DNA of 13,360 nucleotides from Aquificaceae bacterium (GTDB taxonomy: Bacteria; Aquificota; Aquificia; Aquificales; Aquificaceae). Made by a program: the position numbers and the translations under genes. The stretch spans positions 1 to 13,360 of the forward strand of contig JALWEK010000067.1 of NCBI GenBank assembly GCA_027014185.1. Direction: 5' to 3'. Position 1 is the stretch's first letter; each line of letters begins with the position of its first letter. Below, piece by piece: positions 1 to 9,052 of this stretch. The notes beneath the pieces were generated by a model, which saw nothing but the letters and a program-made list of their open reading frames with translations, was not told the origin of the DNA and did no database searches.

Positions 1-406
1 TCCTTTCCATCGCCTCGACCTCAAACTCCTGGTACTTGCCCAGCCTGTAGAGCTTGTCCTCCTCGACCTCATTTATAGCGCCGTAAGGGTAGGGGAACTC
101 GTAGTAGTAGAGTTCTCCGTCCCTATATATGTAAGCACACTTCACCACACCCGGGTAGAAATCCCCGGCCGAGGTTATCAGATAGAGGCTATCCCCCTCT
201 ACCCTTATCCTTTTCGCTCCTAGCACCTTCCTCTGGATATCCCAGAAGAGCCTTACCTCCATCTTCAGGTTCTCGGAACCGCGTGTTACGTTCAGGCTCG
301 AGTCTGTACCTCTCGACAGGATCAGAAGCAGAACAGAGAAGGTCAGCCCCACGAGGGTAAGTACGACGAGGACCTCTACGAGGGTGAAGGCTTTACCTGA
401 TCTCAT
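1..406 (-). CDS. GspJ-like minor pseudopilin (3' end beyond window)
   Basis: Reading leftward from the ATG at 404-406, an open frame of 135 codons runs off the window edge. It begins MRSGKAFTLVEVLVVLTLVG, a type IV prepilin/pseudopilin N-terminus: short basic leader, then a hydrophobic helix (about residues 7-30) with Glu at +5 of the mature protein. The prepilin peptidase would cut between Ala6 and Phe7; the usual residue at -1 is Gly, so this Ala is a deviation. The rest is a soluble domain with many aromatics (for example YYYEFPYPYG). The start overlaps the preceding pseudopilin gene by 14 bases, so it is the third pseudopilin of the cluster after gspG and a GspI-like gene. Order and content suggest GspJ of a type II secretion pseudopilus, but GspH or a type IV minor pilin cannot be excluded because the C-terminus is missing. 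Confidence 0.8.
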   Translation of the reverse strand, partial: MRSGKAFTLVEVLVVLTLVGLTFSVLLLILSRGTDSSLNVTRGSENLKMEVRLFWDIQRKVLGAKRIRVEGDSLYLITSAGDFYPGVVKCAYIYRDGELYYYEFPYPYGAINEVEEDKLYRLGKYQEFEVEAMER

Positions 407-680
407 ACCTTATAAAGTAGGTGCCATCGTAGGAGTACGTGATCTCCTTTATCCTGGGAAAGTCCGGGAGACTCCTACTCTCTACCTTTAAGCCTTCGTG
501 ATCTCCGAGCTTCAACTTCCTGTCGAGAACCAGGAGGTTGTCGAAGGTGTTCTCGCTATGCTCGAGCTTCCTTGTGGCGTTCGAGAGGAAGTCCAGGAGT
601 GCGGTGAAGGCGACCGAGATTATTATCAGGGCCACCACTACCTCTATTAGGGTGAACCCCCTCTCAGAGGTTCCAGACAT
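393..680 (-). CDS. GspI-like minor pseudopilin
   Basis: A 95-residue protein starting MSGTSERGFTLIEVVVALII: leader of eight residues ending in Gly8, cleavage before Phe9, Glu13 at +5 and a hydrophobic helix to about residue 28. The VVALI stretch and small size (GspI proteins are usually 110-130 residues) favour the GspI type of minor pseudopilin, which seeds the tip of the type II secretion pseudopilus in the inner membrane. The frame is open further upstream to 719, but the ATG at 680 is preferred: it gives a normal leader length and has GGAGG nine bases upstream. It overlaps gspG by 17 bases and the next pseudopilin by 14 bases, so translation is probably coupled. The exact minor-pilin class (I versus H) is inference. 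Confidence 0.82.
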   Translation of the reverse strand: MSGTSERGFTLIEVVVALIIISVAFTALLDFLSNATRKLEHSENTFDNLLVLDRKLKLGDHEGLKVESRSLPDFPRIKEITYSYDGTYFIRYEIR

Positions 681-1233
681 CGATGTCGTCCTCCGTCCCT
701 TCCTCCCCGTCCGGACCACGAGACCTGAGTTCGTAGGGCCGGTTCACTCCCGGCGATATGTATATGAACTCTCTTCCCCAGCCGTCCTTGGGAACCTTCT
801 CCAGGTACTGCCTCCATCTGGGCGGTTCCGGGGGCGTGGTGGGTTTCTCCACGAGAGCCTTCAAGCCCTGCTCAGTTGTCGGGTACATCCCGTTGTCGAG
901 CTTGTACTGCTCGAGGGCGTCCTTGATAGCCCTCAGCTGTATCTTCGTAGTCTCTACCTTGGCCTCATCGACCCTCCCCGTTATCCTGGGAACTATTATC
1001 GCCGCTATCAGTCCGAGTATTATAAGGACAACGAGGACCTCTATCAGGGTAAAGCCCTTCTTCTTCTGGTACTTTTCCTCCAGGCTCTTTTCCACCTTTT
1101 TCAGGAACCTGTTATAGACTCCCTGAGAGATCAGAACAACTATGACCAGGAAGGGTATTCCTATCAGGAAGGCGAGAATGAGGACCTTAAGCAGCCACAC
1201 TATCCAAGCCCATAGGGTAACTTCCTGTTCCAT
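664..1233 (-). CDS. gspG: GspG major pseudopilin with extended, membrane-spanning leader
   Basis: A 189-residue protein whose residues 60-189 are a classic GspG, the main subunit of the type II secretion pseudopilus: Gly60|Phe61 cleavage site, Glu65 at +5, hydrophobic helix to about 82, then the diagnostic NGMYPTTEQGLKAL and, at the C-terminus, an acidic calcium-site-like loop (SRGPDGEEGTEDDIDVWNL). The odd part is residues 1-59. GspG leaders are normally about 6-15 residues, but here a hydrophobic segment (about 8-36) is followed by a basic stretch (45-59) before the cleavage site. The ATG at 1233 is well supported by AAAGGAGG six bases upstream, partly overlapping the leuS-beta stop codon, so the extension is probably translated. 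The only internal alternative noted is a GTG at 1095 (residue 47) with no good Shine-Dalgarno. First of three pseudopilin genes downstream of leuS-beta. Confidence 0.93.
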   Translation of the reverse strand: MEQEVTLWAWIVWLLKVLILAFLIGIPFLVIVVLISQGVYNRFLKKVEKSLEEKYQKKKGFTLIEVLVVLIILGLIAAIIVPRITGRVDEAKVETTKIQLRAIKDALEQYKLDNGMYPTTEQGLKALVEKPTTPPEPPRWRQYLEKVPKDGWGREFIYISPGVNRPYELRSRGPDGEEGTEDDIDVWNL

Positions 1234-1245
1234 TCTGAACCTCCT

Positions 1246-2115
1246 TTATCCCACGACTATATTAACGAGCTTGTTTTTAACGTATATGAACTTCTTGACC
1301 TCCTTACCGTTGAGGTAACCCTTAACCTTCTCATCCTGGAGGACTATGCCCTTCACCGTCTCCTCGTCGGCGCCGTACGGTATCCTTACCCTGGCCCTGA
1401 GCTTCCCGTTTATCTGAACTGGTATCTCGAGCTCCTCCACCCTGAGGGCCTCCCTATCCACCTTCGGGAAGTTCTCCCTTACGATGAGGGTCTCCTTTCC
1501 TATCCTGTGCCAGAGCTCTTCACATATGTGGGGAGCCATCGGAGATAGAAGGAGAAGAAGGACCTCCACAGCCTCCTTTAGGACCTTCCTATCCTGATCG
1601 CTCCGGACCTCGAAGGAGCCGAGCTCGTTGAGTAATTTCATGAGCTTTGCGATAGCTGTGTTGAGCTGGAACCTCTTCTCCATATCGGTCTGGTAGTCCT
1701 GTATCGTCTGATGGACGAGTCTGCGAAGCTCCCTGGCTCTTCCCTGAGCTGTCCTGAGCTCATCCTCCGTGTACTTTGTCTCCCTCAGCTCCTTTTCTCT
1801 CTCAACCACGAAGTTCCAGAGCCTGCTCAGGAACCTGTATGCTCCCTGAATTCCCTCCTCGGTCCACTCGAAGTCCTGCTCCGGAGGTGCCGCAAAGAGT
1901 ATGTAAAGCCTAACAGTGTCCGCACCGTATCTCTCTATAGCCTCCTCTGGATCGACCACGTTCCCCTTCGACTTCGACATCTTGGCACTCTCGCCCAGCT
2001 CGGCCTCGAGTTTCTTAATGAGCTCTTTGTCGTCTACGCCCAGCTTCTCCAGAAGAAGGAGCATGTTGTCCCCTATGGAAAGCTTGTTCTCCTTTAGAAA
2101 ATCCCTTATCTTCAT
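1246..2115 (-). CDS. leuS': Leucyl-tRNA synthetase beta subunit (split LeuRS)
   Basis: This 289-residue protein is the C-terminal part of a class I leucyl-tRNA synthetase, which charges tRNA-Leu with leucine in the cytoplasm. The ATP-binding KMSKS loop is at residues 45-49 (SAKMSKSKGNVVDP), followed by RYGADTVRLYILFAAPPEQD, the anticodon-binding helical domain with MAPHICEELWHRIG, and the C-terminal PVQINGKLRARV...KLVNIVVG domain. The HIGH-motif catalytic half and editing domain are absent, and kdsB lies immediately upstream in the opposite direction, so the alpha half must be encoded elsewhere. An alpha/beta LeuRS with a beta subunit of this size is known from Aquifex aeolicus. This is therefore a natural split gene, not a truncation. 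The ATG at 2115 has no Shine-Dalgarno; a TATAAT box lies ten bases upstream. gspG follows 12 bases downstream. Confidence 0.95.
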   Translation of the reverse strand: MKIRDFLKENKLSIGDNMLLLLEKLGVDDKELIKKLEAELGESAKMSKSKGNVVDPEEAIERYGADTVRLYILFAAPPEQDFEWTEEGIQGAYRFLSRLWNFVVEREKELRETKYTEDELRTAQGRARELRRLVHQTIQDYQTDMEKRFQLNTAIAKLMKLLNELGSFEVRSDQDRKVLKEAVEVLLLLLSPMAPHICEELWHRIGKETLIVRENFPKVDREALRVEELEIPVQINGKLRARVRIPYGADEETVKGIVLQDEKVKGYLNGKEVKKFIYVKNKLVNIVVG

Positions 2116-3583
<1,468 letters not shown>

Positions 3584-3584
<1 letters not shown>

Positions 3585-4459
3585 CAGGCCGTCTCTTCCT
3601 GCTCCTCCTCCCTTCCTAAGAGCCTGCTAACGTCGAGGACGAAGGAGCTCGCCACGAAAACTGAGGAGAAGGTCCCCACCACTATGCCCACTACGAAGGC
3701 GAACATTATGTTGGACAGGGCGTAGCCTCCCAGGAGGAAAAGTGTCAGGGCTGTTGCGAATGTGGTCAGCGAGGTCATCACCGTCCTCGAGAGGGTTTGG
3801 TTTATAGAGATGTCCATCACCTCCTCAAGGGGAAGGCTCTTGCGGATCCTCAGGTTCTCCCTCATCCTGTCGAAGATCACCACCGTATCCGCAACCGAGT
3901 AACCGGCAACTATCAGGAGTGCGGATACCACCTCCAGGTTTACCTCCCTGTACGTAAGCGAGTACGAGCCTACGACTATGAGAACGTCGTGAACCAGTGC
4001 TATGAGCGCACCTATTCCCCAGACAGGTTTGAAGCGGAAGGCAAGGTACACGAGAATTCCAGCCAGAGCTGTAAGTATCGCGAGTATAGCCTTTCTCCTT
4101 AGCTCTTCACTTATCACACCGCCTATCCGCTCCTCCCTTATGAGCTCGAAGCTCCCCAGCTTCCTGAGGGCGTCTTTAACGCGCGACACATTCTCACCTT
4201 CACGTATCTTCACTATGTAGGTTCCCTCCTTGGTCTCCTGAACCAGGAAAGACTCCACGCCGGCTTTCTTGAGGGCGCTCCTGAGCTCACCTATCTCGGG
4301 TTTTCTCTCGAACTTTACCTCTACAACCCTGCCCCCCGTAAAGTCGAGACCTAGGTTCAGACCCTTGGTAAAGAGCAGCATCAGGCTCCCAACGACGAGG
4401 AGCACAGAGACCGCGTAAGAGAAGAACCTAAACCTTAGAAATCTGAACCTGTATTCCAT
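3584..4459 (-). CDS. secF: Sec translocon accessory protein SecF
   Basis: A 291-residue inner membrane protein of the SecDF complex, which uses the proton gradient to help Sec-dependent export. The first membrane helix (about 14-32) is followed by the family signature [17 protein letters not shown] (34-50), a periplasmic P1 domain (about 50-120), and five C-terminal helices containing [14 protein letters not shown] and [18 protein letters not shown]. SecF usually has Asn before the Asp in that last motif (GYSxNDTVV); here it is Ala. Length is normal. SecD is not adjacent, unlike the secD-secF order of many bacteria; hpf is upstream instead. The start has a weak Shine-Dalgarno and lies seven bases after the hpf stop, so it probably depends on read-on translation. 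The stop overlaps the pilD start. Confidence 0.96.
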
Positions 4460-4466
4460 AACGGAT

Positions 4467-5069
4467 CTACATGAGTTTGCACTTGGTCGTTATGAGTCCG
4501 TAGTTCCCTCCCTTCTTCCTGTAAAGGATCTTGAGGTCTCCGGTATCTATGTCCACGAAGGGTATGAAGAAGGCCCCCGTCTGCTCTAGCTCGAACATGG
4601 CATCCTCAACGCTCATCGGCTTCTCCACGGCGAGCTCCTCTTCAACTATCTGGGGTCTTTCCCTCTCCTCTGGAGGTAAGGTCTCCGGTGTGTGCATCTG
4701 CTCCTTTATCTTTGCAGACACCCTCCTCTGCTCGAGTCTCCTCTGCTTCAGCTTTATGAGCTGCCTCTCTATCTCATCCAGGACCTGATCTAGTGCCGTG
4801 AATACGTCCGTGTCCTCCTCCCAGGCGTGGATCGAGCCGTGAGGGAGATTCTTGAGGTACATGTGCATATCCACCCTGTAAACTATGGGCTTGCTGTCCC
4901 CCGCGTAATCCTTATGCCTGGCACGAACGGCTGAAATGGACACTATCACCTCGACCTGGTCTTCCCCTGCCTCCTTCAGATACCTGTTGAACCTCTTCAG
5001 TTTTCCCTCGATGAAGCTCTTCATGGCGTCGGTTATCTGAACATCAACGCCCCTGAACTCGATGTTCAT
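4467..5069 (-). CDS. hpf: Long-form ribosome hibernation promoting factor
   Basis: A 200-residue cytosolic protein that binds the 30S decoding region and, in its long form, pairs ribosomes into inactive 100S dimers under stress or starvation. Residues 1-110 are the S30AE/YfiA domain ([20 protein letters not shown]...[14 protein letters not shown]...[19 protein letters not shown]). An acidic linker follows (about 125-150). The C-terminal dimerisation domain runs from about 150 to 195 ([19 protein letters not shown], then [20 protein letters not shown]). Length matches other long HPFs. GGAGG lies seven bases before the ATG at 5069. It sits 21 bases after the molybdopterin-family gene and 7 bases before secF, inside the seven-gene operon. 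Confidence 0.95.
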   Translation of the reverse strand: MNIEFRGVDVQITDAMKSFIEGKLKRFNRYLKEAGEDQVEVIVSISAVRARHKDYAGDSKPIVYRVDMHMYLKNLPHGSIHAWEEDTDVFTALDQVLDEIERQLIKLKQRRLEQRRVSAKIKEQMHTPETLPPEERERPQIVEEELAVEKPMSVEDAMFELEQTGAFFIPFVDIDTGDLKILYRKKGGNYGLITTKCKLM

Positions 5070-5090
5070 CCTCTTACCTCCGTGGATCTA

Positions 5091-6695
5091 TTATTTTAAC
5101 CGCAAGCTCTCCACCCTGTAGGCTGCGTTCTTCAGTATCCTTCCCGCCCTAACTCCCGGATCGAAGGGCTGCGTTTCCTCGAAGGAGTTGGGAACGAACA
5201 CAACTCCCTTCGCCACGTTGTTGTTTATCTTCACCTTCAGCTTAACTCCCCTTATCTCTATCTCCCCCCTCACATCGAGTTCCCTGGCCGTATCCGCGCT
5301 CATGTGGGCCAGCTGCTCCCTCTCTATCTCGTGGGTCCACACGTTCCAGCGCCCTACCTCGTCCACAAGGGTGCTGTCGCAAACTATATAGAACCCCTCA
5401 TCCTGCAACTCAGCCCTCTCCGCCTCCCCATCCCACTCCTCCACGGTGGGAAGGTCTATATCGAGCCCCCCTTCAGCTTCCTTGAGATCGTTCATCTCCA
5501 CACCGAGTTCCGAGAGGTATCCACTCACATCGGGATCTATCCCAAAAACCTCCTCTGGAGGTACGACACCTTCAGGCCCCTCAAGGGTACTCGGCGAGTA
5601 GAAGGCAAAGCCGAAGCCGTTCTTGTAGCCGAAGAACTCCTTCTCGGGGAAAAGGCTGGCTGGCAGGACCACGTCGGAACGATGGGCAGTGAGGTTTGGA
5701 AAGATCTGGAAGCTGAGAACCTTCTTACTGGATAGTACACTGAGCTCCTCTTCGGACATGTACAGGGCGGGGTTTCCAAACAGCACCAGGGCATCGAACC
5801 CGTCGAGCTCACTCTTGAAGTTTCCTATCTCCTTAACAGGCAGGGGCGATACGTTTCCAACTATGGAGTAGTTCACCCTTACCTTCTTCCTTATCCTCCT
5901 CAGGGCGTCTATAACGTTTCCCCTCCACGGGGATCTGAGAAGGGCCTCACCTATCAGTATGAGGGACTCTTTTATCAAGCTGAAGGCCCTCGCCAATTTC
6001 TCAACCTTGTCCTCGAACTCGTAATCTCTTTCCTTCCCCTCGAGCTTATCCGCCACCTCTTCCAGGAACCTTACCGTGCGGGGAGGTTTTAACAGCAATC
6101 TCTCTGTGGCTTTGGCGGAGACTGTCTCGTAGCGTGAGGATACGGAGAGTATGTAGGACGACCTCTCGAAGGCATCGACCAGCCATCTGGTGGACATCAC
6201 CTCGGAAAACACGGGATCGCATTCGAGGGAGAGGATAACCCTTTGCTCTCTCCACTCCTGGGGCCTCAGGGTGGAGGCTCTGAAGGGCAGATATACAGAA
6301 TCGGAGTAAACACTCTCACCTATCTTCCTAGCCAGCGCGTAATCCTTCAGGTCGGCGAACCTGTCCAGGAATACGGCGATCTTACCTTTCAGGTTGTCGT
6401 TTATCCACCTCTTTACCTCTTCGATACTTGCCACCCTGAAGCTGTCCCCTTCCCTAATCAGAGGTTTGGTTACACGTAGCGGGTTCTGTGTAGCCTCCTG
6501 GATGAGCGTGATACCCTTTGTACATAGGCTACCTATACCGTTGGGATCGTGAGGATGTCCGTAGAGATCAACCAGCTTCCCTTCCTTTATGTAGGCTATA
6601 TAGCCGCAGGCGCATCCGCACCCGGCACAGACACCGCACCTCTCGTTGTCGAAATCCTTTACAGTCAGCGGAACGTTGGTGGGTCTGAGGCTCAC
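5091..6695 (-). CDS. Short molybdopterin-oxidoreductase-family [4Fe-4S] protein, substrate unknown
   Basis: A 534-residue protein related to the formate dehydrogenase/NuoG/FwdB superfamily. The N-terminus holds a [4Fe-4S] motif C23-x2-C26-x3-C30-x27-C58 (with extra Cys20 and Cys28), then CTKG and NPLRVTKPLIREG as in formate dehydrogenases. Around 153-220, LECDPVF... and ETVSAKATERLLLKP resemble the cofactor-binding domain. NLTAHRSDVVLPASLFPEKE and GFGFAFY resemble the third domain, and 430-534 (ending FDPGVRAGRIL) the C-terminal barrel. Typical enzymes have 700-900 residues; the segment that normally carries the Cys/Sec metal ligand is compressed, and I see no candidate. No partner redox subunit is nearby, so activity may be altered or lost. 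The GTG start overlaps the fabI stop (GTGA), showing tight coupling. A short FwdB-like enzyme or a structural Fe-S protein are alternatives. Confidence 0.78.
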   Translation of the reverse strand: MSLRPTNVPLTVKDFDNERCGVCAGCGCACGYIAYIKEGKLVDLYGHPHDPNGIGSLCTKGITLIQEATQNPLRVTKPLIREGDSFRVASIEEVKRWINDNLKGKIAVFLDRFADLKDYALARKIGESVYSDSVYLPFRASTLRPQEWREQRVILSLECDPVFSEVMSTRWLVDAFERSSYILSVSSRYETVSAKATERLLLKPPRTVRFLEEVADKLEGKERDYEFEDKVEKLARAFSLIKESLILIGEALLRSPWRGNVIDALRRIRKKVRVNYSIVGNVSPLPVKEIGNFKSELDGFDALVLFGNPALYMSEEELSVLSSKKVLSFQIFPNLTAHRSDVVLPASLFPEKEFFGYKNGFGFAFYSPSTLEGPEGVVPPEEVFGIDPDVSGYLSELGVEMNDLKEAEGGLDIDLPTVEEWDGEAERAELQDEGFYIVCDSTLVDEVGRWNVWTHEIEREQLAHMSADTARELDVRGEIEIRGVKLKVKINNNVAKGVVFVPNSFEETQPFDPGVRAGRILKNAAYRVESLRLK

Positions 6696-7504
6696 TTTTG
6701 GAAGACCTCTTCCTTTATCTCCTCCTCCCTACCGAACACGCCCATTATATGGTAGCCGTTATCGACGTGGACCACCTCTCCCGTTATACCCCTCGACCAC
6801 TCGCTGCAGAGGAACACGGCCGTGTCCCCCACATCCTCTATCGTTATCGGCTTCCCGAAGGGGTTCACCTTGGTTGTGTGCTCCATCAGGAGGTGAAAGC
6901 CAGTTATACTGTAGGCGGCGAGCGTCTTGACAGGCCCTGCGGATATAGCGTTTATCCTGTGCCCGTGTTTAGCTATGTCGTAAGCGAGATACCTTACGGT
7001 GCTCTCGAGGGCGGCCTTGGCTATACCCATCACGTTGTAGTGAGGGACGACCTTCTCCGCCCCGTAGTAGGATAAGGTTACTATAGTCCCGTTCCTACCC
7101 TCCATAAGGGGGAGGAGTTCTCTGGTCATCGCTATCAGAGAGTAAACGGATATGTCCATCGCTATCTTGAAGCCTTCCCTTGAGGTATCTATCACGCCAC
7201 CCTTGAACTCCTCCTTGGGAGCGAAGGCTACCGAGTGGACGATTATATCTAGCCCTCCCCACTTCTCTTTCAAAAAGTCCCGAAGGGATGTGATGTCCTC
7301 GTCCAGGGAGACGTCACACTTCGTTGTCAACTCGCTCCCGAACTCCCTAGCTATCTCCTCGACCCTCTTCTTGAGCTTGTCGTTCGCATAGGTGAAGGCA
7401 AGCTCTGCCCCCTCCCTGTGGAAGGACTTGGCTATACCGTAGGCTATGCTCCTCTCGTTGGCAACCCCAGTAATAAGCGCCTTCTTTCCCTCGAGAAGTC
7501 CCAT
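6692..7504 (-). CDS. fabI: Enoyl-[acyl-carrier-protein] reductase (NADH)
   Basis: A 270-residue cytosolic short-chain dehydrogenase that reduces trans-2-enoyl-ACP in the last step of fatty acid elongation. The nucleotide-binding start is the FabI variant GKKALITGVANERSIAYGIA (6-25). HSVAFAP follows, then LSYYGAEKVVPHYNVMGIAK with the active-site Tyr-x6-Lys, and AISAGPVKTLAAYSI for the substrate loop. Length is typical (E. coli 262), with a short charged C-terminal tail. AGGAGG is seven bases before the ATG at 7504. It follows the aldolase-type gene after 22 bases and overlaps the molybdopterin-family gene by four bases. All catalytic residues are present, so it is presumably active. Confidence 0.97.
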   Translation of the reverse strand: MGLLEGKKALITGVANERSIAYGIAKSFHREGAELAFTYANDKLKKRVEEIAREFGSELTTKCDVSLDEDITSLRDFLKEKWGGLDIIVHSVAFAPKEEFKGGVIDTSREGFKIAMDISVYSLIAMTRELLPLMEGRNGTIVTLSYYGAEKVVPHYNVMGIAKAALESTVRYLAYDIAKHGHRINAISAGPVKTLAAYSITGFHLLMEHTTKVNPFGKPITIEDVGDTAVFLCSEWSRGITGEVVHVDNGYHIMGVFGREEEIKEEVFQK

Positions 7505-7526
7505 TGGATACCTCCTGAGTTTTGTA

Positions 7527-8327
7527 TCAGCCCTCTTCCAGTATTTGGAGGGCCTCCTCCACAGTCCCGCCCTCGTGAACTATCTTGGCCATAGCCCTCA
7601 CCATGAGGGCTGGATCTTTAGCCTGGAATATGTTCCTGCCTATCGATAGACCCGAGGCCCCCGCCTTTATGGCGCCATGGACCATCTCCAGGACGTCCCT
7701 CTCGGACTTCATCTTCGGCCCACCCGCTATCACCACGGGTATGGGTGAGCCTTCAGTCGCCAGTCTAAAACTCTCTGGATCTCCCGAGTAAGGGACCTTC
7801 ACTATATCCGCTCCCAGCTCCGCTCCTATCCTCGCACAGTGGGCCACCACCTTCGGGTCGTACTGGTTCTCTATCTTGGGGCCTCTTCCGTAAACCATCG
7901 CGAGAAGGGGAATCTGCCACTCCTCACACGCTCTGGAGACTATACCGAAGTCCCTGAGCATCTCCCTCTCCAGATCCGCCCCTATGTTTACGTGTATAGA
8001 AACTGCGTCCGCTCCCAGTCTTATAGCCTCCTCCACGCTACACACGAGGACCTTGTCGTTCTTGGAAGGAGACAGGTCTGTGGAAGCTGAGAGATGAACG
8101 ATAAGACCTATGTCCCTTCCTCCTCCCCTGTGTCCGGCCCTGACCATACCTTTGTGCAGAACAACGGCGTTCGCTCCGCCTTCGGCGACCCTATCGACCG
8201 CCAGCTTTATATCCCTTATCCCCTCTATGGGACCCGAGCTAACCCCGTGGTCCATCGGGACGATTATCGTTCTCTTGGTACTCCTGTTCATTATCCTTTC
8301 CATCCTGACTACCTTGCCGATACCCAT
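7527..8327 (-). CDS. Class I aldolase, ADH synthase (AroA') / archaeal-type FBP aldolase family
   Basis: A 266-residue TIM-barrel enzyme of the DhnA family. The sequence resembles the archaeal MJ0400 type: [33 protein letters not shown] with the catalytic Asp, [48 protein letters not shown] with the catalytic Tyr, [11 protein letters not shown] with the Schiff-base Lys, VVIAGGPKM and SIGRNIFQ for phosphate binding. MJ0400 makes 2-amino-3,7-dideoxy-D-threo-hept-6-ulosonate for the alternative entry to the shikimate pathway; relatives are class I fructose-bisphosphate aldolases. I lean to the first because the N-terminal region fits it so well, but the sequence does not decide. GGGAGG lies seven bases before the ATG. 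Only three bases separate it from the TonB-like gene. Confidence 0.85.
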   Translation of the reverse strand: MGIGKVVRMERIMNRSTKRTIIVPMDHGVSSGPIEGIRDIKLAVDRVAEGGANAVVLHKGMVRAGHRGGGRDIGLIVHLSASTDLSPSKNDKVLVCSVEEAIRLGADAVSIHVNIGADLEREMLRDFGIVSRACEEWQIPLLAMVYGRGPKIENQYDPKVVAHCARIGAELGADIVKVPYSGDPESFRLATEGSPIPVVIAGGPKMKSERDVLEMVHGAIKAGASGLSIGRNIFQAKDPALMVRAMAKIVHEGGTVEEALQILEEG

Positions 8328-8330
8328 CTT

Positions 8331-9023
8331 CTAACCTCCCTGAAAGCTGAAGGTTATCTCTCCAACCTGCACCTCCTGCTCCTGAACCTTCTCGAACCTT
8401 ATACCCCTTACGAAGGAAAGTAAGGTATTATCTATATTAACACTTCCGCTCCTCTGAAGAAGGAGCGCCTTGATCACACTCCCGTCGGGAGCCACCCATA
8501 TCCTTATCCTTACCCCGCTGGGAAACTCGCTTGAGATAAGCTCGGGAACGGGGGGAGTATATACTATCCTTCTCGTACCGCCCTTTATCCTCACCTCTTT
8601 ACCCGTGACTACCGCCGATATGCTGCCCACCTCCTTCTTTACCTTCTCTTTCTTCCTTAACCTGCTCTCTATCTTCTTCTCGAGCTCCGCGAGAACTGAG
8701 ACGTCCTCCTCCTTCTGGACGGGGACCTTCACGTCCCCTTTCTCCAGTGCGGAGCTAACTGTTGCTCCGGCTTTCCTCTTCTTTGCTGAACCGCTGACCT
8801 TCTTGGCCACAGTCCTCTTGGCCGTGGACTTGGCCTTGACCACCGAACGGGGTTCTTTAGGTTTCTCCACTTTGAGCTCTCTTATCTCAACCCTGAGGGG
8901 GTAGAACTCGGGGATCTCCTTAACCTTGACTATGAACACGGTAGTGAGGAGCGAGAACAGGATCAGGTTTATGAGGAAGGATATGATCCAGTAGAGGAAC
9001 TCCTCGAGGGCACTTCTTAGCAT
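8331..9023 (-). CDS. TonB-family energy transducer with Lys-rich linker
   Basis: A 230-residue protein with the TonB plan. It has a short cytoplasmic start, one membrane anchor at about residues 10-34 ([20 protein letters not shown]), a long periplasmic linker (about 45-145), and a C-terminal TonB domain (about 160-230) with [20 protein letters not shown], ...[10 protein letters not shown] and the last strand [10 protein letters not shown]. TonB proteins pass proton-motive energy from ExbB/ExbD to outer membrane receptors. Here the linker is rich in Lys, Ser, Val and Glu rather than the usual Pro-Glu/Pro-Lys repeats, and no exbB/exbD genes are in view. It is the first gene of the seven-gene minus-strand operon. 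The ATG has no Shine-Dalgarno; a TATACT box ends 12 bases upstream. A TolA-like role is a less likely alternative. Confidence 0.85.
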   Translation of the reverse strand: MLRSALEEFLYWIISFLINLILFSLLTTVFIVKVKEIPEFYPLRVEIRELKVEKPKEPRSVVKAKSTAKRTVAKKVSGSAKKRKAGATVSSALEKGDVKVPVQKEEDVSVLAELEKKIESRLRKKEKVKKEVGSISAVVTGKEVRIKGGTRRIVYTPPVPELISSEFPSGVRIRIWVAPDGSVIKALLLQRSGSVNIDNTLLSFVRGIRFEKVQEQEVQVGEITFSFQGG

Positions 9024-9052
9024 TTTGTCACGAATAGTATAATCCTAACACT
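9024..9052. promoter_or_regulatory. 29-base divergent promoter between tonB-like gene and gpsA
   Basis: A perfect TATAAT at 9038-9043 on the plus strand ends nine bases before the gpsA ATG. On the minus strand TATACT (9041-9036) ends 12 bases before the ATG of the TonB-like gene. The two boxes overlap, so RNA polymerase probably cannot serve both at once. No clear -35 box is seen at 16-18 bases, and no Shine-Dalgarno precedes either ATG. Function is inferred from position and sequence match. Confidence 0.6.

Noticed and set aside
393..719. Longer version of the GspI-like gene starting at 719
   Set aside because: It would add 13 residues before an already normal leader, and the ATG at 680 has GGAGG at nine bases.
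538..1215. A 225-codon open frame on the plus strand opposite the pseudopilin genes
   Set aside because: Antisense to well-supported gspG and GspI-like genes; low-complexity translation with no motif and no Shine-Dalgarno-supported start noted.
1246..2115. leuS as a truncated pseudogene
   Set aside because: A 289-residue beta subunit with intact KMSKS and C-terminal domain is the normal form in Aquifex-type bacteria, where LeuRS is encoded by two genes.
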